From assembly GCA_963556495.2 (NCBI GenBank), contig OY747716.1, positions 7,958,071 through 8,022,070 on the forward strand: a stretch of 64,000 nt of DNA, read 5' to 3'. A program made the position numbers and the translations under genes. The first letter of the stretch is position 1. Every line of letters starts with the position of its first letter. Positions 54,401 to 64,000 of the stretch are shown piece by piece. The notes beneath the pieces are model-generated. The model saw only the letters and a list, made by a program, of their open reading frames with translations, made no database searches and was not told the origin of the DNA. Origin of the DNA: Valencia hispanica (lineage: Eukaryota; Chordata; Actinopteri; Cyprinodontiformes; Valenciidae).

Positions 54401-54919
54401 CTGAAGGGTGGAATGCCTTTACAGTCTTTTTAGCTACACTGGGTCCATTAATTCAAAGTTTTGTCTGGGCAAGGCAACCTGAGTCTGGGCAGAGACTAAC
54501 CTACCACTAATAAAATGTTAAAATTGTAAACATATAAAACAAAAAGAAAACAAATTACCCACATTTTCATCATCATACTTGTAGTTTGATTCGTCATCAA
54601 TGCTTGCAAGTATGCAGAGGGGAAAGGACAGGACAAAACAGGAAAGAGTATGACATTTGGTGTAAAATGTTGATTAGCTAGCTCCCAACAGGCACTGGGT
54701 TCAGCTTGTGCCAATAGCATGGTTGGAGCAATCACATAACATCTGTAACAAGTTATTTCTAGCCTGTAATTGTTTGATTCGCCTGCAAGAGGTGTGCAAC
54801 ATTACTGCAGTGTCGACCATTTAATTACAGGAAGAACCATTGTGAAGGCTGAATTATTTATTATTAAAAAACCTTGAAATTGCTGTGTTCAGGCTATTTG
54901 TCAGGTGAGTTTGTGCGGG

Positions 54920-55031
54920 TAGTAGAAACAATGGAGTAAACCTTTCAGCTTAGACCAGCTAATGCAGGTCTGACCGAGCCCGACTCTGCCAACCAGGTGA
55001 TCAGAGAGCAAGCGAGAGAAAAACGAGGAAG

Positions 55032-55113
<82 letters not shown>

Positions 55114-55630
55114 TGGGATCTGCTCAGGATAAAAAAAAACAATTTCAAACACAGCGAATACAGCTCAAAGTTATGTGTGCGGCAACGCTAAATGAGCCAA
55201 CAGCTTCAGCGCTTAAAAGCACTTTAAACCAACAATGACCAAGATCTAACTTGTTAAAAACTATATTTTCTGTGTTTATCTGCCCAGACACAAGCTTAGC
55301 ATAAATGAACGGTTCAGTCCTAATTTGCTTTGAGGGATGTCTGGTCCACGAGGAGGAGAGCAAAATGTGTTGAGCAAGAAAAGGAAGAGTTAGAAAACCA
55401 ATGCAGGATTTTTAGGACTGTGTCCCAACTGCAGCCCGGATGGATTGCAGGTCGACGTCGTAACGAACTGTCCTGATGTAGCTCAAACTGGATACACCAA
55501 CAGGATGAGCACTTGAATCGTTGAAATGAGAGTTCTCCCATGTCCAGCGGGTCAGAAGAAAAGAGAATCTTCACCGGTGAGATGTCTCTGTATGGCAGGG
55601 GTTTCTGCTGAGAACAAATTTGAAATTTTC
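54920..55630 (-). repeat. ERV LTR family, copy e
   Basis: Matches copies c and d: AATGGAGTAAACCTTTCAGC, GACCGAGCCCGACTCTGCCA, GGTTCAGTCCTA, TTTGCTTTGAGGGA, TTCACCGGTGAGA. An expanded (GAAA)n lies at 55031-55112 where copy c has a shorter GA/GAAA-rich tract. Neither end is present. Confidence 0.65.
55031..55112. repeat. (GAAA)n microsatellite
   Basis: About 20 GAAA units inside LTR copy e. The Phe/Ser-rich and Lys/Glu-rich ORFs here are products of this repeat. Confidence 0.97.
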
Positions 55631-55649
55631 TGTGTAATCTTTCAAACAT

Positions 55650-56300
55650 TAATCTTTCAGCCAGTTGTCAAGTTACCTGATTAACATTACTTATAAAGCT
55701 GACTGTTTGGTGTTTATTTCAGGCAACTCTGAGCATCCTCCTCATTGGACTTTCCTACAACACAGGGTGTTATTTTTAGTCAGAAACTTTTGCAGTTACA
55801 GGAGATCCTTCCTGGCTGCAGCCCTCACGATCTACCAACTCCTTGAAAATACTTAATTCCCCTCTGGGATGAACAAATTATGTCTATTTAGTACAATTTC
55901 CGTATATGTTTGTCTTTATTTTCTTTAAATAAAGTAAACAAAGTATGGCTGCCATTATTTTAGTCTTTAAATCTACACCCTACTTATTACTACTTATTTT
56001 TTACTCGCTCTCAGGTAATAATGACTGGAAGATTCTTTTTGCGACTTGGACTTAACTCGACTTTACCACTTCACTGGTTTCTGAGTTGAGTTTATTTTAA
56101 ATCATCAATCTTGCTTCATCAATATCAGCCTGCTAGTTTTACTCCAGCGGAATCAAAATGCACCAGTTTTCAATTATAATGCCTTAAAAGAATCCTGTAT
56201 TGTTATTTCTCTAAGGTTTTTATCTGCGAGGAAGAAACTAACTCCTTTTAGCTTCATGTTATCATGAGGGGTTTTTAACATGAATATATTAAATAATTCA
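55650..56300. other. no gene recognised
   Basis: AT-rich; short ORFs only. It holds a GACTTGGACTTAACTCGAC motif at about 56043, related to the tandem repeat at 49985-50105. Confidence 0.5.
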
Positions 56301-56305
56301 TGCCC

Positions 56306-57400
56306 CTCTCTGGGCTGCAACCTTATTGTGGTGGAGGGGTTTGAGTGTCCCAATGATCCTAGGAGCTATTATACAATATTTACCCTATTAGAAATATACA
56401 CAGGCATTTATGCTCTAAGAACATTAATTAAAATAAAAAAACTTTGTTGAAGTTTAATTTTATTTTTTACTTTTTTTCAACATGTCCTGTCTAGCAGTGT
56501 GGCACTCAGAACTTATTCCAAGATTTAGTAATGGTAACCCTGGGCTGCCACATTATCGTGGTGGAGGGGTTTGAGTGTCTCATTGATCCTAGGAGCTATG
56601 TTGTCGGGGACTTTTTGCTCCTGGTAGGGTCACCCATGGCAATTTGGTTCTAGGTGAGGGATCAGACAAAGTGCAGCCCAAAAGACCCCTATGATGAATG
56701 ACATAAATGGATTCAGACGCGGGTCTGGGTCCCGTCTGGAGCCAGGCCTGAAGGCGGGGCATGTTGGCGGGCACCTGGTGGCTGGGCCTTTACCCATGGG
56801 GCCCGGTCGGACTTAGCCCGAAGAGGTAACATGGGTCCCCCTTCCCATGAGCTCACCACCTGTGGGAGGGGCCATAGGGGTCGGGTGCATGCTTTGCGGC
56901 GGCCGAAGGCGGGGACATTGGCGGTCCGATCCCCGCCTGCAGAAGCTGGCTCTTGGGACTGGTTGGGAAGGAGCCGGTGCTGGTGTGCGAGGTTGAGAGG
57001 TTTCGACTGGACATCGTCGGACTCGCCTCGACGCATGGCTCTTGCTCTGGAACCCGTCTCCTCGACAGTGATTGGACTCTCTTCCACTCTGGAGTGGCCC
57101 CCGCTGAGAGGCGCCGAGCTGGGGTGGGCATACTTGTTGACCCCCATCTCGGCGCCTGTACATTGGGGTTTACCCCGGTGAACGAGAGGGGGGACGGGTC
57201 CTGACTGTTTTTCTGCTTACGCGCCAAACGGCAGATCAGATTTCCCACCCTTTTTGGACTCCTTGAAGAGGGTGCTGGAGAGTGCTCCACCCGGGGACTC
57301 CCTTGTTCTGCTGGGGGACTTCAACGCTCACGTGGGCAATGACAGTGAGACTTGGAGGGATGTGGTTTGGCGGAATGGCTATGGAGACTTTAGTTTTTTA
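56306..57400 (+). pseudogene. RTE/Rex-like LINE 5' end with APE endonuclease
   Basis: The 5' UTR motif GTGGTGGAGGGGTTTGAGTG then CCTAGGAGCTAT appears twice (56328 and 56559), so the first 60 bp are duplicated. A GC-rich leader follows, then the endonuclease: CEVERFRLDIVGLAST, ERRRAGVGILVDPHLGAC, FTPVNERGDG, and after a frame change DSLVLLGDFNAHVGNDSETW then RDVVWRNG (57254-57390). Frameshifts are present and the RT is missing: the copy stops at about 57390. Confidence 0.8.
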
Positions 57401-57414
57401 CCTGTAACTTTTAT

Positions 57415-57605
57415 TTTTGTACCTATAACTTATTATTTGTACATTTAACTTACGTTTTGTACTCGTCACTTACGTTTTGTACTTGTAACTTACGTTTTGT
57501 ACTTGTAAATTACGTTTTGTAACTTGCACACATTTAAAAAATACAAGTTTCAAGTTACAAGTTTCAAGTTTCAAGTTTCAAGTTACAAGTTTCAAGTTAC
57601 GGATA
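57415..57605. repeat. two abutting short tandem repeats
   Basis: First about 20-bp units ACTTACGTTTTGTACTTGTA (about 57440-57530), then about 14-bp units CAAGTTTCAAGTTA (57542-57602). CAAGT and ACTTG cores are reverse complements, so the array can fold back. Confidence 0.85.
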
Positions 57606-58298
57606 ATTTTTTACCATATTTGGCTTGCCTAGAAGAACCAATGAGTGGCTTGCTGATTTTGACCAACAAATCATGTTTCTCGAATTTCTATCCAGTCATG
57701 GCGAGAGAAAGGTAGGGCTCTGCACCGCTCACAACTAAACTTGATTACATTCATACTATTTACCAGTAGGTGGCCGTAATCGCCTCACCAGTTGTCAACT
57801 GTTAATCAACACCAAGCAAACATTGACGAAGGTTCAGCTCAACTCTCACAACTCCTCAAATGTAAGTAATGTTATGAATACTAAAATATTTTACAGGCAA
57901 GAAAAATCATGTCTCTTGCTAAATTTTGCTAAGTGTTTTTAAACGAGTTCTAAGTGTGTTTCCTTCAGTTAGGCTATTAACATATTTGCTTCCTCTGCAT
58001 CTGTAGGCTATTCTGCAACCAGGGTCACTCCCATTTTTAGATGCCTTCCTGCTCCAAAGACAACTTGTTTAAAACCATTACTTTCCTGCAACAGCGTTTG
58101 CATGCCTGTTAATCACTAATCAATTTGAGCCAGGTGTGCTGGTGGAGCAGGGAAGCATTCAAAACCGACTACTATTTGAGGGTCACAGGATTGTAACGTC
58201 AAAATTAATTTTCAACTTTGCGTTAAGGGTGTATTATACACAGGTGTCAACTTTTTATCTCTTTTCGAGAAACGTGTGTCGCATATTATGTGTAAGTT

Positions 58299-58302
<4 letters not shown>

Positions 58303-58357
<55 letters not shown>
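58303..58357. repeat. (TA)n microsatellite
   Basis: Perfect TA run of about 55 bp. Confidence 0.97.
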
Positions 58358-58366
<9 letters not shown>

Positions 58367-58480
58367 ATAGAAATAAATCAACTTATGTTTTTGGTTTAAC
58401 CGTTAATATGCTCAACAGCTGTTCAGCCCCATCCGCCGTTTCTCTTCCAATGAGAGCCTATGGACCAACACTCTCAAGTA

Positions 58481-60441
58481 ATGCCATCTGCAGAGGCACG
58501 GGTGAGTTGTTAAGTCTCATTAAACAAGACTTTTCTTCTTTTTTTGCATTATGTCTTAATGATTTGTCCATTGCATATAGTTTAGAGTTAGTAGGTTAGC
58601 TTTGCATTTCCCACATCACTATAAAGTCCACCATAAATGTGACAATTGCATTGAGGTTAAGTCCTATAGTTGAGTCAAAGGGGGCTACTTCATAAAGAAT
58701 TGTCATAGAGTGCCGCTTTTGGACTTATCCTAATTGGTGTTGGCTACGCTGACTGTATCCAGATTAGAAACATTACTAGCAGTAACAGTTCTAGCTTTTA
58801 AAAAAAATCTCATAATCATGTGACTTGGTTTTTTTTTTCTATCCTATTAAGCGTGGCTATTTTATTGAGTTTCTCTTCCAAATTTCCACATGTAACTTTG
58901 TTATTTACATGTATTTTAGATGAGCAGTTCCAAAGGCCAAAATGTACATGTTCTTTGGGAAAAGGCAACACAAGTCTTAATTTTTTAACCATACTTCATT
59001 TACTGTCTGAGTCAGGATGGGAAATATAAATGCAAACTCTCTTGCACCTGGAATGCAAAAAATTTTTTGTGAATGTTTAAGGTTCATAAATCAAGTTGGG
59101 CCTCCAAGTGTCCTATTTAAGGATTCTTCTCCCCCTCTTACGTTGATATGACAAACTTCCTCTTCATTTGTAGGAAACCTTTGGTAGAGAGTTTCTCCAG
59201 CGTCTACAGTCAAGACTGGAACTAGCCCTGGAGCGACAACCTGTTGACTTGGACTTCTTGGAGTTTATTTGTGCCAGTGACCTTATCGTAATGGCGTCCA
59301 TGAATGATCACATACCCTTTCCTCAGGAGGCAAGCTTAATTTTAGTGTATTCTTGGATTTATGATTCTTGTTGTAACGGACTCATGAGTTAAACTGATGC
59401 TTCATTGACAACCAAATCATTCAACTTTACCTGCAGTGTTTAGTTCTCACCTTCATCAGTGTCATGCATCAGAACTGTAATTATCAGTATCTGGTTCAAA
59501 TTTGGTGCTAATTAACCTGTTGTCCACTTTATCCTTTTCTAATTTAAAGCTAATATTTTTATTTTAGCAGCCATGTAAATAACCGATTTGATAACCTTTC
59601 TTCAATAATTTACATTTGTCAACAATTGTTTGCATAGGTTCTTCAGGGTCTTCAGCAACTTATTACCATGATCATCAGTGAGAAGGAAAGGGAAATGAAC
59701 ACAGTAGTTGTAAATTTTGTTTCTGGCAAAATGGGACGTACTAAAGTCGACATTTCCAGAGAGCATCTAGAACGTCTCATTGAAATGGATCTGTCTGTAG
59801 CCTGCATATCCACACTGCTTGGCATTTCCACAAAGACACTTTACCGCCGGATGACTGAGTGGGATTTCTCAATTTCAAGTACCTACAGTGAGATCAGTGA
59901 TGAAGAGCTTGATAACCTTGTGTTATCAATCAAGAAAATCCTTCCAAATATGGGTATGTGTTTGACAGATTTTTTTTCTCTCTGTTCTATGTAGTCAAGA
60001 TGAAAATATCCTATCCTTGTATGCAAAAAAATCCTAACTTTGTTTTTTCTGAATTCCTCTTTCTTCTTTCTCTAAAAATTAAATTATTTAGACATGTTTG
60101 TCAGAACTGTTAACTTGTAAAAGTTAATTAAAGGGCTGCTATGTGATATATATATATATTTTTTTGGCTTAAAAAAGAAGGAATGTATATCTTGGTGCAT
60201 TTTAAGTTTAAATTCATCTAAGTGTTAAATTAGAAATGTTTTTTTTTTTTATTATGAAGGCTGTAAATTTGTTAAGGGTCACTTAAATGTTTTGACCACT
60301 AAGTTTAAAATGTGAACCTTTGCTCTGTCTTTCTTTTTTTTTTACATAGATTATGTACCTTAAAATAGATGACAACAATAAGGCATCAACTGCTTTAAAG
60401 TTCTTTATTGAATCTGCAGAAGAAAATGGCTTTCCAATGAG
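58481..60441 (+). pseudogene. spliced integrase-core family gene, decayed
   Basis: Four exons can be placed. Exon 1 58481-58501 (ATG: MPSAEAR; donor GTGAGT). Exon 2 59174-59329 (ETFGREFLQRLQSRLELALE ... VDLDFLEFICASDLI; GC donor GAG|GCAAGC). Exon 3 59638-59953 (VLQGLQQLITMIISEKE, then DISREHLERLIEMDLSVACI, STLLGISTKTLYRRM, SDEELDNLVLSIKKILPNMG; donor GGTATGT), a helix-turn-helix block. Exon 4 60350-60441 (IMYLKIDDNNKASTALKFFI, ESAEENGFPMR; donor GTAAGA), part of an rve integrase core. Phases agree for exons 1-3. The exon with the first catalytic Asp blocks, expected between exons 3 and 4, is absent, and the exon after 60441 shows no core match. It resembles a large teleost family of integrase-core proteins of unknown role, transposon-derived or still mobile. 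Confidence 0.7.
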
Positions 60442-60699
60442 GTAAGATCCAAAATGTATGTCAATTTTAGCTACTTCTCAATTTTATTTTAAATTCTGAG
60501 ATTAAAATAATTGCATTTGTGAAAAACCTGGTGAAATTAGTCTTCCTCCTTCCTCTTGCAGGTGGGGCATGACATCAATGGGATTTAAATAGTTGTTCCC
60601 CCCCTAGATTCCGTCGTTGTGAATGTTTCACTGCACTGTAAATTAAATCAACCAGCTCCCCCCTCTCACAAAATTAAACACACTCAAATAAATTAGCAA

Positions 60700-61247
60700 T
60701 TGTGATCATCATTGTAAACAGAACCGGGACCTGGAACATCGGGCTGGGAGTTTGACGTTGGAATATATCGCAGCGGAACAAAACAAGCTAAAGTAGCCGC
60801 ATTATCAGTGATTCCATCTACAAAATGGAGAAATATCTAAAAAGATCAGGGAAAGCTTCAGAGTCAGAGAAGTCACACGGTCAACCACGGAGGAAATACA
60901 GGGATGAGTATCTTGCTCTTTATTTATTTTGTTTGTACTTTTTAAAGCTTTGTAAATTTGATAAAACTACAACTTTTATTTTCTCCAACTGTGAGCTGAA
61001 GTTTTACATGTAGCAACTACTGACAGCATATATTTCTGAGCCAGTTTTATACCAGTGCGCAACCCCTTTTTCCATCTAATTTATACCCTTAGTAAACTTG
61101 TAGACTAAATCGGCTATTTAAATAAATAAAACACTTTAAAAATCAGGCGTGGTCACCATTCTGTTGGGGCAATAAAACCATGGGGTGCTTGTGTATGCTC
61201 CTTTGTCCAAAGTGGGGAATGATAAAAAAAGTTTGAGAAACACTTAT
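60700..61247 (+). pseudogene. hAT-like transposase N-terminal fragment
   Basis: MEKYLKRSGKASESEKSHGQ then RRKYRDEYL (60825-60911) matches the M-(D/E)-K-x-(L/V)-K-R...RKYxxEYLxxGF start of ZBED/GTF2IRD2-type hAT proteins. The match stops after DEYL, so only the first 30 residues survive. The stretch ends TTTGAGAAACACTTA (61247), like a hAT terminus; the left terminus was not found. It sits between the two gene remnants. Confidence 0.45.
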
Positions 61248-61331
61248 GTAACCAAATAAGATGTGTACTGAATAAGGATGTCCTTGGCGATGTTCTTGTA
61301 CAATACGTTGACACCTGTAAGTGGTGAGAAC

Positions 61332-61801
61332 CAGTGTTGGGAGCAACTGTATTTAAGTATAATAGTGTTACTCAAGGTGTTACTTTGTAGGTAACTGAGT
61401 AATAATTTTTTTTCTATCATTACAACCACTTGAATAGTGCTCTTTTTTTCTGTGCTGTTACAGATTGGCAAAAGCTAATAGACAGATTTCCTTTTGTTTC
61501 GTTTCACTCACATTTGTCTTAGTTTTGCACATTAATGAAAGTGTGATTATGTTCAATACTTTGTATATTTCTGAATACAGCTTAAATCTCATTAAATCAA
61601 GTTCAAACACCAAATATTCTAAAATACTGTGTTTGGCAGTTACAAAAGACTATTCTAGAACGTAACTGCATTATAGAACATAGAAATAACGTCAGTTACT
61701 TTGCCGAGTAACTCATTACTTTTACAGTGTGGTAACTGAGTTATGGACTGTTTCGGGAAAAAGTAATTTTTAACTTTTTTAAAGAAAGATGCCCAACACT
61801 G
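61332..61801. mobile_element. hAT-type MITE, complete
   Basis: 470 bp starting CAGTGTTGGG and ending CCCAACACTG, rich in GTTACT/AGTAAC palindromic motifs, flanked by GTGAGAAC (61324-61331) and CTGAGAAC (61802-61809), an 8-bp duplication with one mismatch. Non-coding; mobilised in trans by a hAT transposase. Confidence 0.85.
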
Positions 61802-62097
61802 CTGAGAACAGAAAAGAGACAGGACTTTGATACTTTAGCCAAAAGTAAGTTTATTTAAAACCGACATTGTCAGGCATAGGCAAAATATGTACGTAATAAT
61901 GTATTGCAAAGTCTTATAAAAGAAACTTTAAAATATCAAGTCTTTAGGGAACTTCATTGCCATTTTCTAAAAACTGCCTGCAATTACAGAACATAAGTTA
62001 CATACTTGTGTGGTCCTTAACTTTTAACATGTTAAACACTTCATAACCTGTAAGGAACCAGCATTTGATCTATAGCAGTGTAGTTTATGAGCAGACT

Positions 62098-62523
62098 CTA
62101 AATAAGGCCAAATCCAGTGTCATTAGTGCTGATGCAGCTGTTGAGGACATGTTCAAATTCTTCATAGGAAGAGAAGTGATCAGGTAGTTTTAGAGTCTGA
62201 AAACAGGTAAGGGATAATGGAAGATCACGTCATACAACTTCCACTTTCATTTCTCCTGAAGGCACTACCCAGCCAGTCCAAAATCTCAGGAGGTTTTTCT
62301 TGGTCTCAGGAGATACTAAGACAAAGTTTGAGTTCTTTTACATCTGAATCCATTACAGTAAGTGAAAGACAAAAAAGTATACATTTGTTAATATCCCCAA
62401 GGCTGGTAACTTACCAGTCACAATGAACTTTCTAAGGTAGCCCATTATTTGGCATCTTGTCTCAAGGGAGAAATCTTCATCTTCATCTGCAGTGTCTGGC
62501 CAAATAATGTGACGCATGATGAC
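62098..62523 (-). pseudogene. HECT-type E3 ubiquitin ligase C-lobe, last two exons
   Basis: Exon A 62523-62415 (acceptor CCTTCAG; VIMRHIIWPDTADEDEDFSL, ETRCQIMGYLRKFIVT; donor GTAAGT, phase 1). Exon B 62315-62098 (acceptor GTCTTAG; SPETKKNLLRFWTGWVVPSG, then TCFQTLKLPDHFSSYEEFEH, ending STNDTGFGLI and TAG). RFWTG, TCF and the GFGL end match the HECT C-lobe, with the Cys of TCF in the ubiquitin-accepting position. Exon phases agree. An in-frame TGA at 62230-62232 lies before RDLPLSLTCF, so the catalytic Cys would not be translated unless read through. Upstream exons are not recognisable in the window. It resembles the many HECT-tailed, G2E3-like teleost proteins. Confidence 0.75.
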
Positions 62524-63214
62524 CTGAAGGTTATGAGAGTTGTAGTGAAAGTAATGTAAATCTACATTGCATAGTAGCAATTGACACAATGTTGCAGGTG
62601 GCTAACAAACATATCTGAAAATTGAAACTACATCTTGTGCCTGTTGCCAGCAGAGGCAGTTTTATGTCACATAATCAATGGACAGTGTTGTGACATCTGT
62701 AGCTCTGCCCTAAACCACACCAATGTCCTGTTGAGCAATAACTGAATGGGGTTAAGGACTTTGATTTCCTGTTTGGCCAGACGGTATAGGCCTAATTTGT
62801 AATGGAAACAAAATGGTGTAAAAATCTGAACCATACCACTCCGTGTAATGTACTACAAGTATAGCTGTGCAGTCTATTGAAACAATAAGATGGAAAATTT
62901 CTTAATTCTAGTAAAAATTTAATTCAATGACAACTTCAGCATTTTTGGCAGGAAAGCTCCAGCCTGTGATGTTACAAATGTGAAATGCAACTTTACAGTA
63001 ATTAGGCCATACTGCTTGTGGATATGTTAAATATTGTAAAAGTTGTTGAGTTCAATCTGCTTAGCAACACACAAAATGAACGAAGCGACCAGAAGTCAAA
63101 TACTCTCAGAACAAGCAGTTTTCTGATCCATAAACTACTGGAGGAAAGTCTGCAGTTAAAGCTGCAGCAGGTGCCAAACAACACCTGTATTTAGCTCAAA
63201 TCAGGCTCTTTAAA

Positions 63215-63350
63215 GTGCATCTAACCAGGTGCACTGGGATGGATGGACTGGCAACCAGTCCAGGGTGTATCCCGCCTCTAGATCAAAGACTACTGGAGAT
63301 ATGCACCAGACCCCCCACGACCCTTCAGGGAGAAGTGGAATACATAATGG
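63215..63350 (+). repeat. LINE (Rex3/RTE-like) 3' UTR fragment
   Basis: TGGATGGACTGGCAACCAGT, CCAGGGTGTATCCCGCCTCT, CCCCCCACGACCCTTCAGGG and ATAATGGATGGAATTT match a very common fish LINE 3' UTR with a GATG-type tail. Confidence 0.65.
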
Positions 63351-63489
63351 ATGGAATTTATTTATCTTAGTTGGAAAATAAAATCTGCATATTTACTTCA
63401 AATGGTCAGAGGGAGGTGTGAATACTTATCTGTAAAATTGACAGCCTTCTGATTTTTCCATCACTGTTCTAAAAACCTGGTCAAATATG

Positions 63490-64000
63490 GAAAATATTTG
63501 GTTAACGCAACCCCTGATAAAGATACTCCAGACCACCAAACACTGACTCTTTCCCCCACCAATGTAGGAGAGATGCTGAGCAGAATTAATGTCCACAAGG
63601 CTGCAAGTCCTGATTGCATCCCTGGTCGTGTTCTCAGAGCGTGTTCTGGGGAGCTGGCAGGAGTGCTTGGCCCATGCCGTTGTAACGGCCGGCTTCAAAT
63701 TCACCTCCATTGTCCAGTTCCCTAAAAACTCCAACCCATTAAGCCTCAATGACTACCGCCCGGTAGCCCTCACCCCCATCATCACAAAGTGCTTAGAGCA
63801 ACTGGTCCTAGCAAACCTAAAATCCTGTCTCCCCCCATACCGTCAGAACAGGAGCTTAGAGGATGCAGTCTCCATTGCGTTGGACTCGGTCCTCTCACAC
63901 CTGAACAATAAAAAACCCCTACGCCAGAATGCTGTTTATAGACTTTAGTTCAGCGTTCAATACCATCATCCCCTCACAACTCATCAGCAAACTCTCAGAC
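63490..64000 (+). pseudogene. LINE reverse transcriptase, 5' part, runs off the window
   Basis: [20 protein letters not shown] then [11 protein letters not shown]; after a frameshift [60 protein letters not shown]; and after another [19 protein letters not shown] at the end. These are RT blocks 1-3 (KAx[26 protein letters not shown]) of an APE-type fish LINE, perhaps I/Nimb-like. The catalytic block lies beyond the window. Confidence 0.85.

Noticed and set aside
54901..55191. Phe/Ser-rich and Lys/Glu-rich ORFs that look like membrane or coiled-coil proteins
   Set aside because: They translate the (GAAA)n microsatellite inside an LTR.

Overview
The window is eukaryotic and almost certainly from a teleost fish. 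There are spliced exons with GT-AG signals, long AT-rich non-coding stretches, microsatellites, and a dense set of transposable elements typical of ray-finned fish: Rex1-, L2-, L1- and RTE-like LINEs, epsilon/gamma-like endogenous retroviruses (ERVs), a Gmr1-type Gypsy, a Polinton/Maverick remnant, PIF/Harbinger with MADF, and hAT MITEs. The species cannot be named from the sequence. No intact host gene, rRNA, CRISPR or prokaryotic operon is visible. Nearly all readable coding sequence is mobile-element derived.

Layout. 1-3.5 kb: decayed ERV-1 (RNase H, integrase, env) on +. 3.7-7.4 kb: two inverted LTR copies of an ERV LTR family (start TGTTGGG-like, PBS TGGTG/CGCC-like). 7.4-9.6 kb: no gene. 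10.3-10.55 kb: an exon resembling the N-terminus of teleost SWIM/YqaJ-type proteins, abutting ERV-2. 10.5-16 kb: ERV-2 on -, with open gag and pol separated by one in-frame UGA; integrase and env are missing. 18.1-19.45 kb: another LTR of the family. 19.4-27.8 kb: a rearranged Polinton (cysteine protease fragment on +, DNA polymerase B on -) split by a complete Gmr1-type Gypsy element with 5-bp TSD. 27.97-28.69 kb: a PIF/Harbinger derivative keeping only a MADF exon. 28.7-30.3 kb: tandem repeats. 30.5-32.1 kb: a second Gypsy fragment (protease directly followed by integrase). 32.1-34.35 kb: a foldback DNA element with 8-bp TSD. 34.6-35.6 kb: LINE fragments. 38.4-45.4 kb: a pol-less LTR element with 5-bp TSD, sitting in an L1 and itself carrying a 4.6-kb L2-like LINE in its 3' LTR. 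47.4-49.9 kb: LINE and LTR pieces. 50.1-52.5 kb: decayed autonomous Harbinger. 52.5-55.6 kb: further LTR copies. 56.3-57.4 kb: RTE-like LINE 5' end. 58.4-62.6 kb: remnants of two spliced genes, an integrase-core family gene (+) and a HECT E3 C-lobe gene (-), tail to tail. 63.2-64 kb: LINE 3' end and a LINE RT fragment running off the window.

The elements do not form one pathway; they record successive insertions. The best-resolved order is L1, then the pol-less LTR element, then L2, supported by exact target-site duplications at both nested steps. The items most worth follow-up are the integrase-core/HECT pair, the Gag-UGA-Pol arrangement of ERV-2, the integrase-before-RT Gypsy inside a Polinton polymerase, and the 2.2-kb foldback element.
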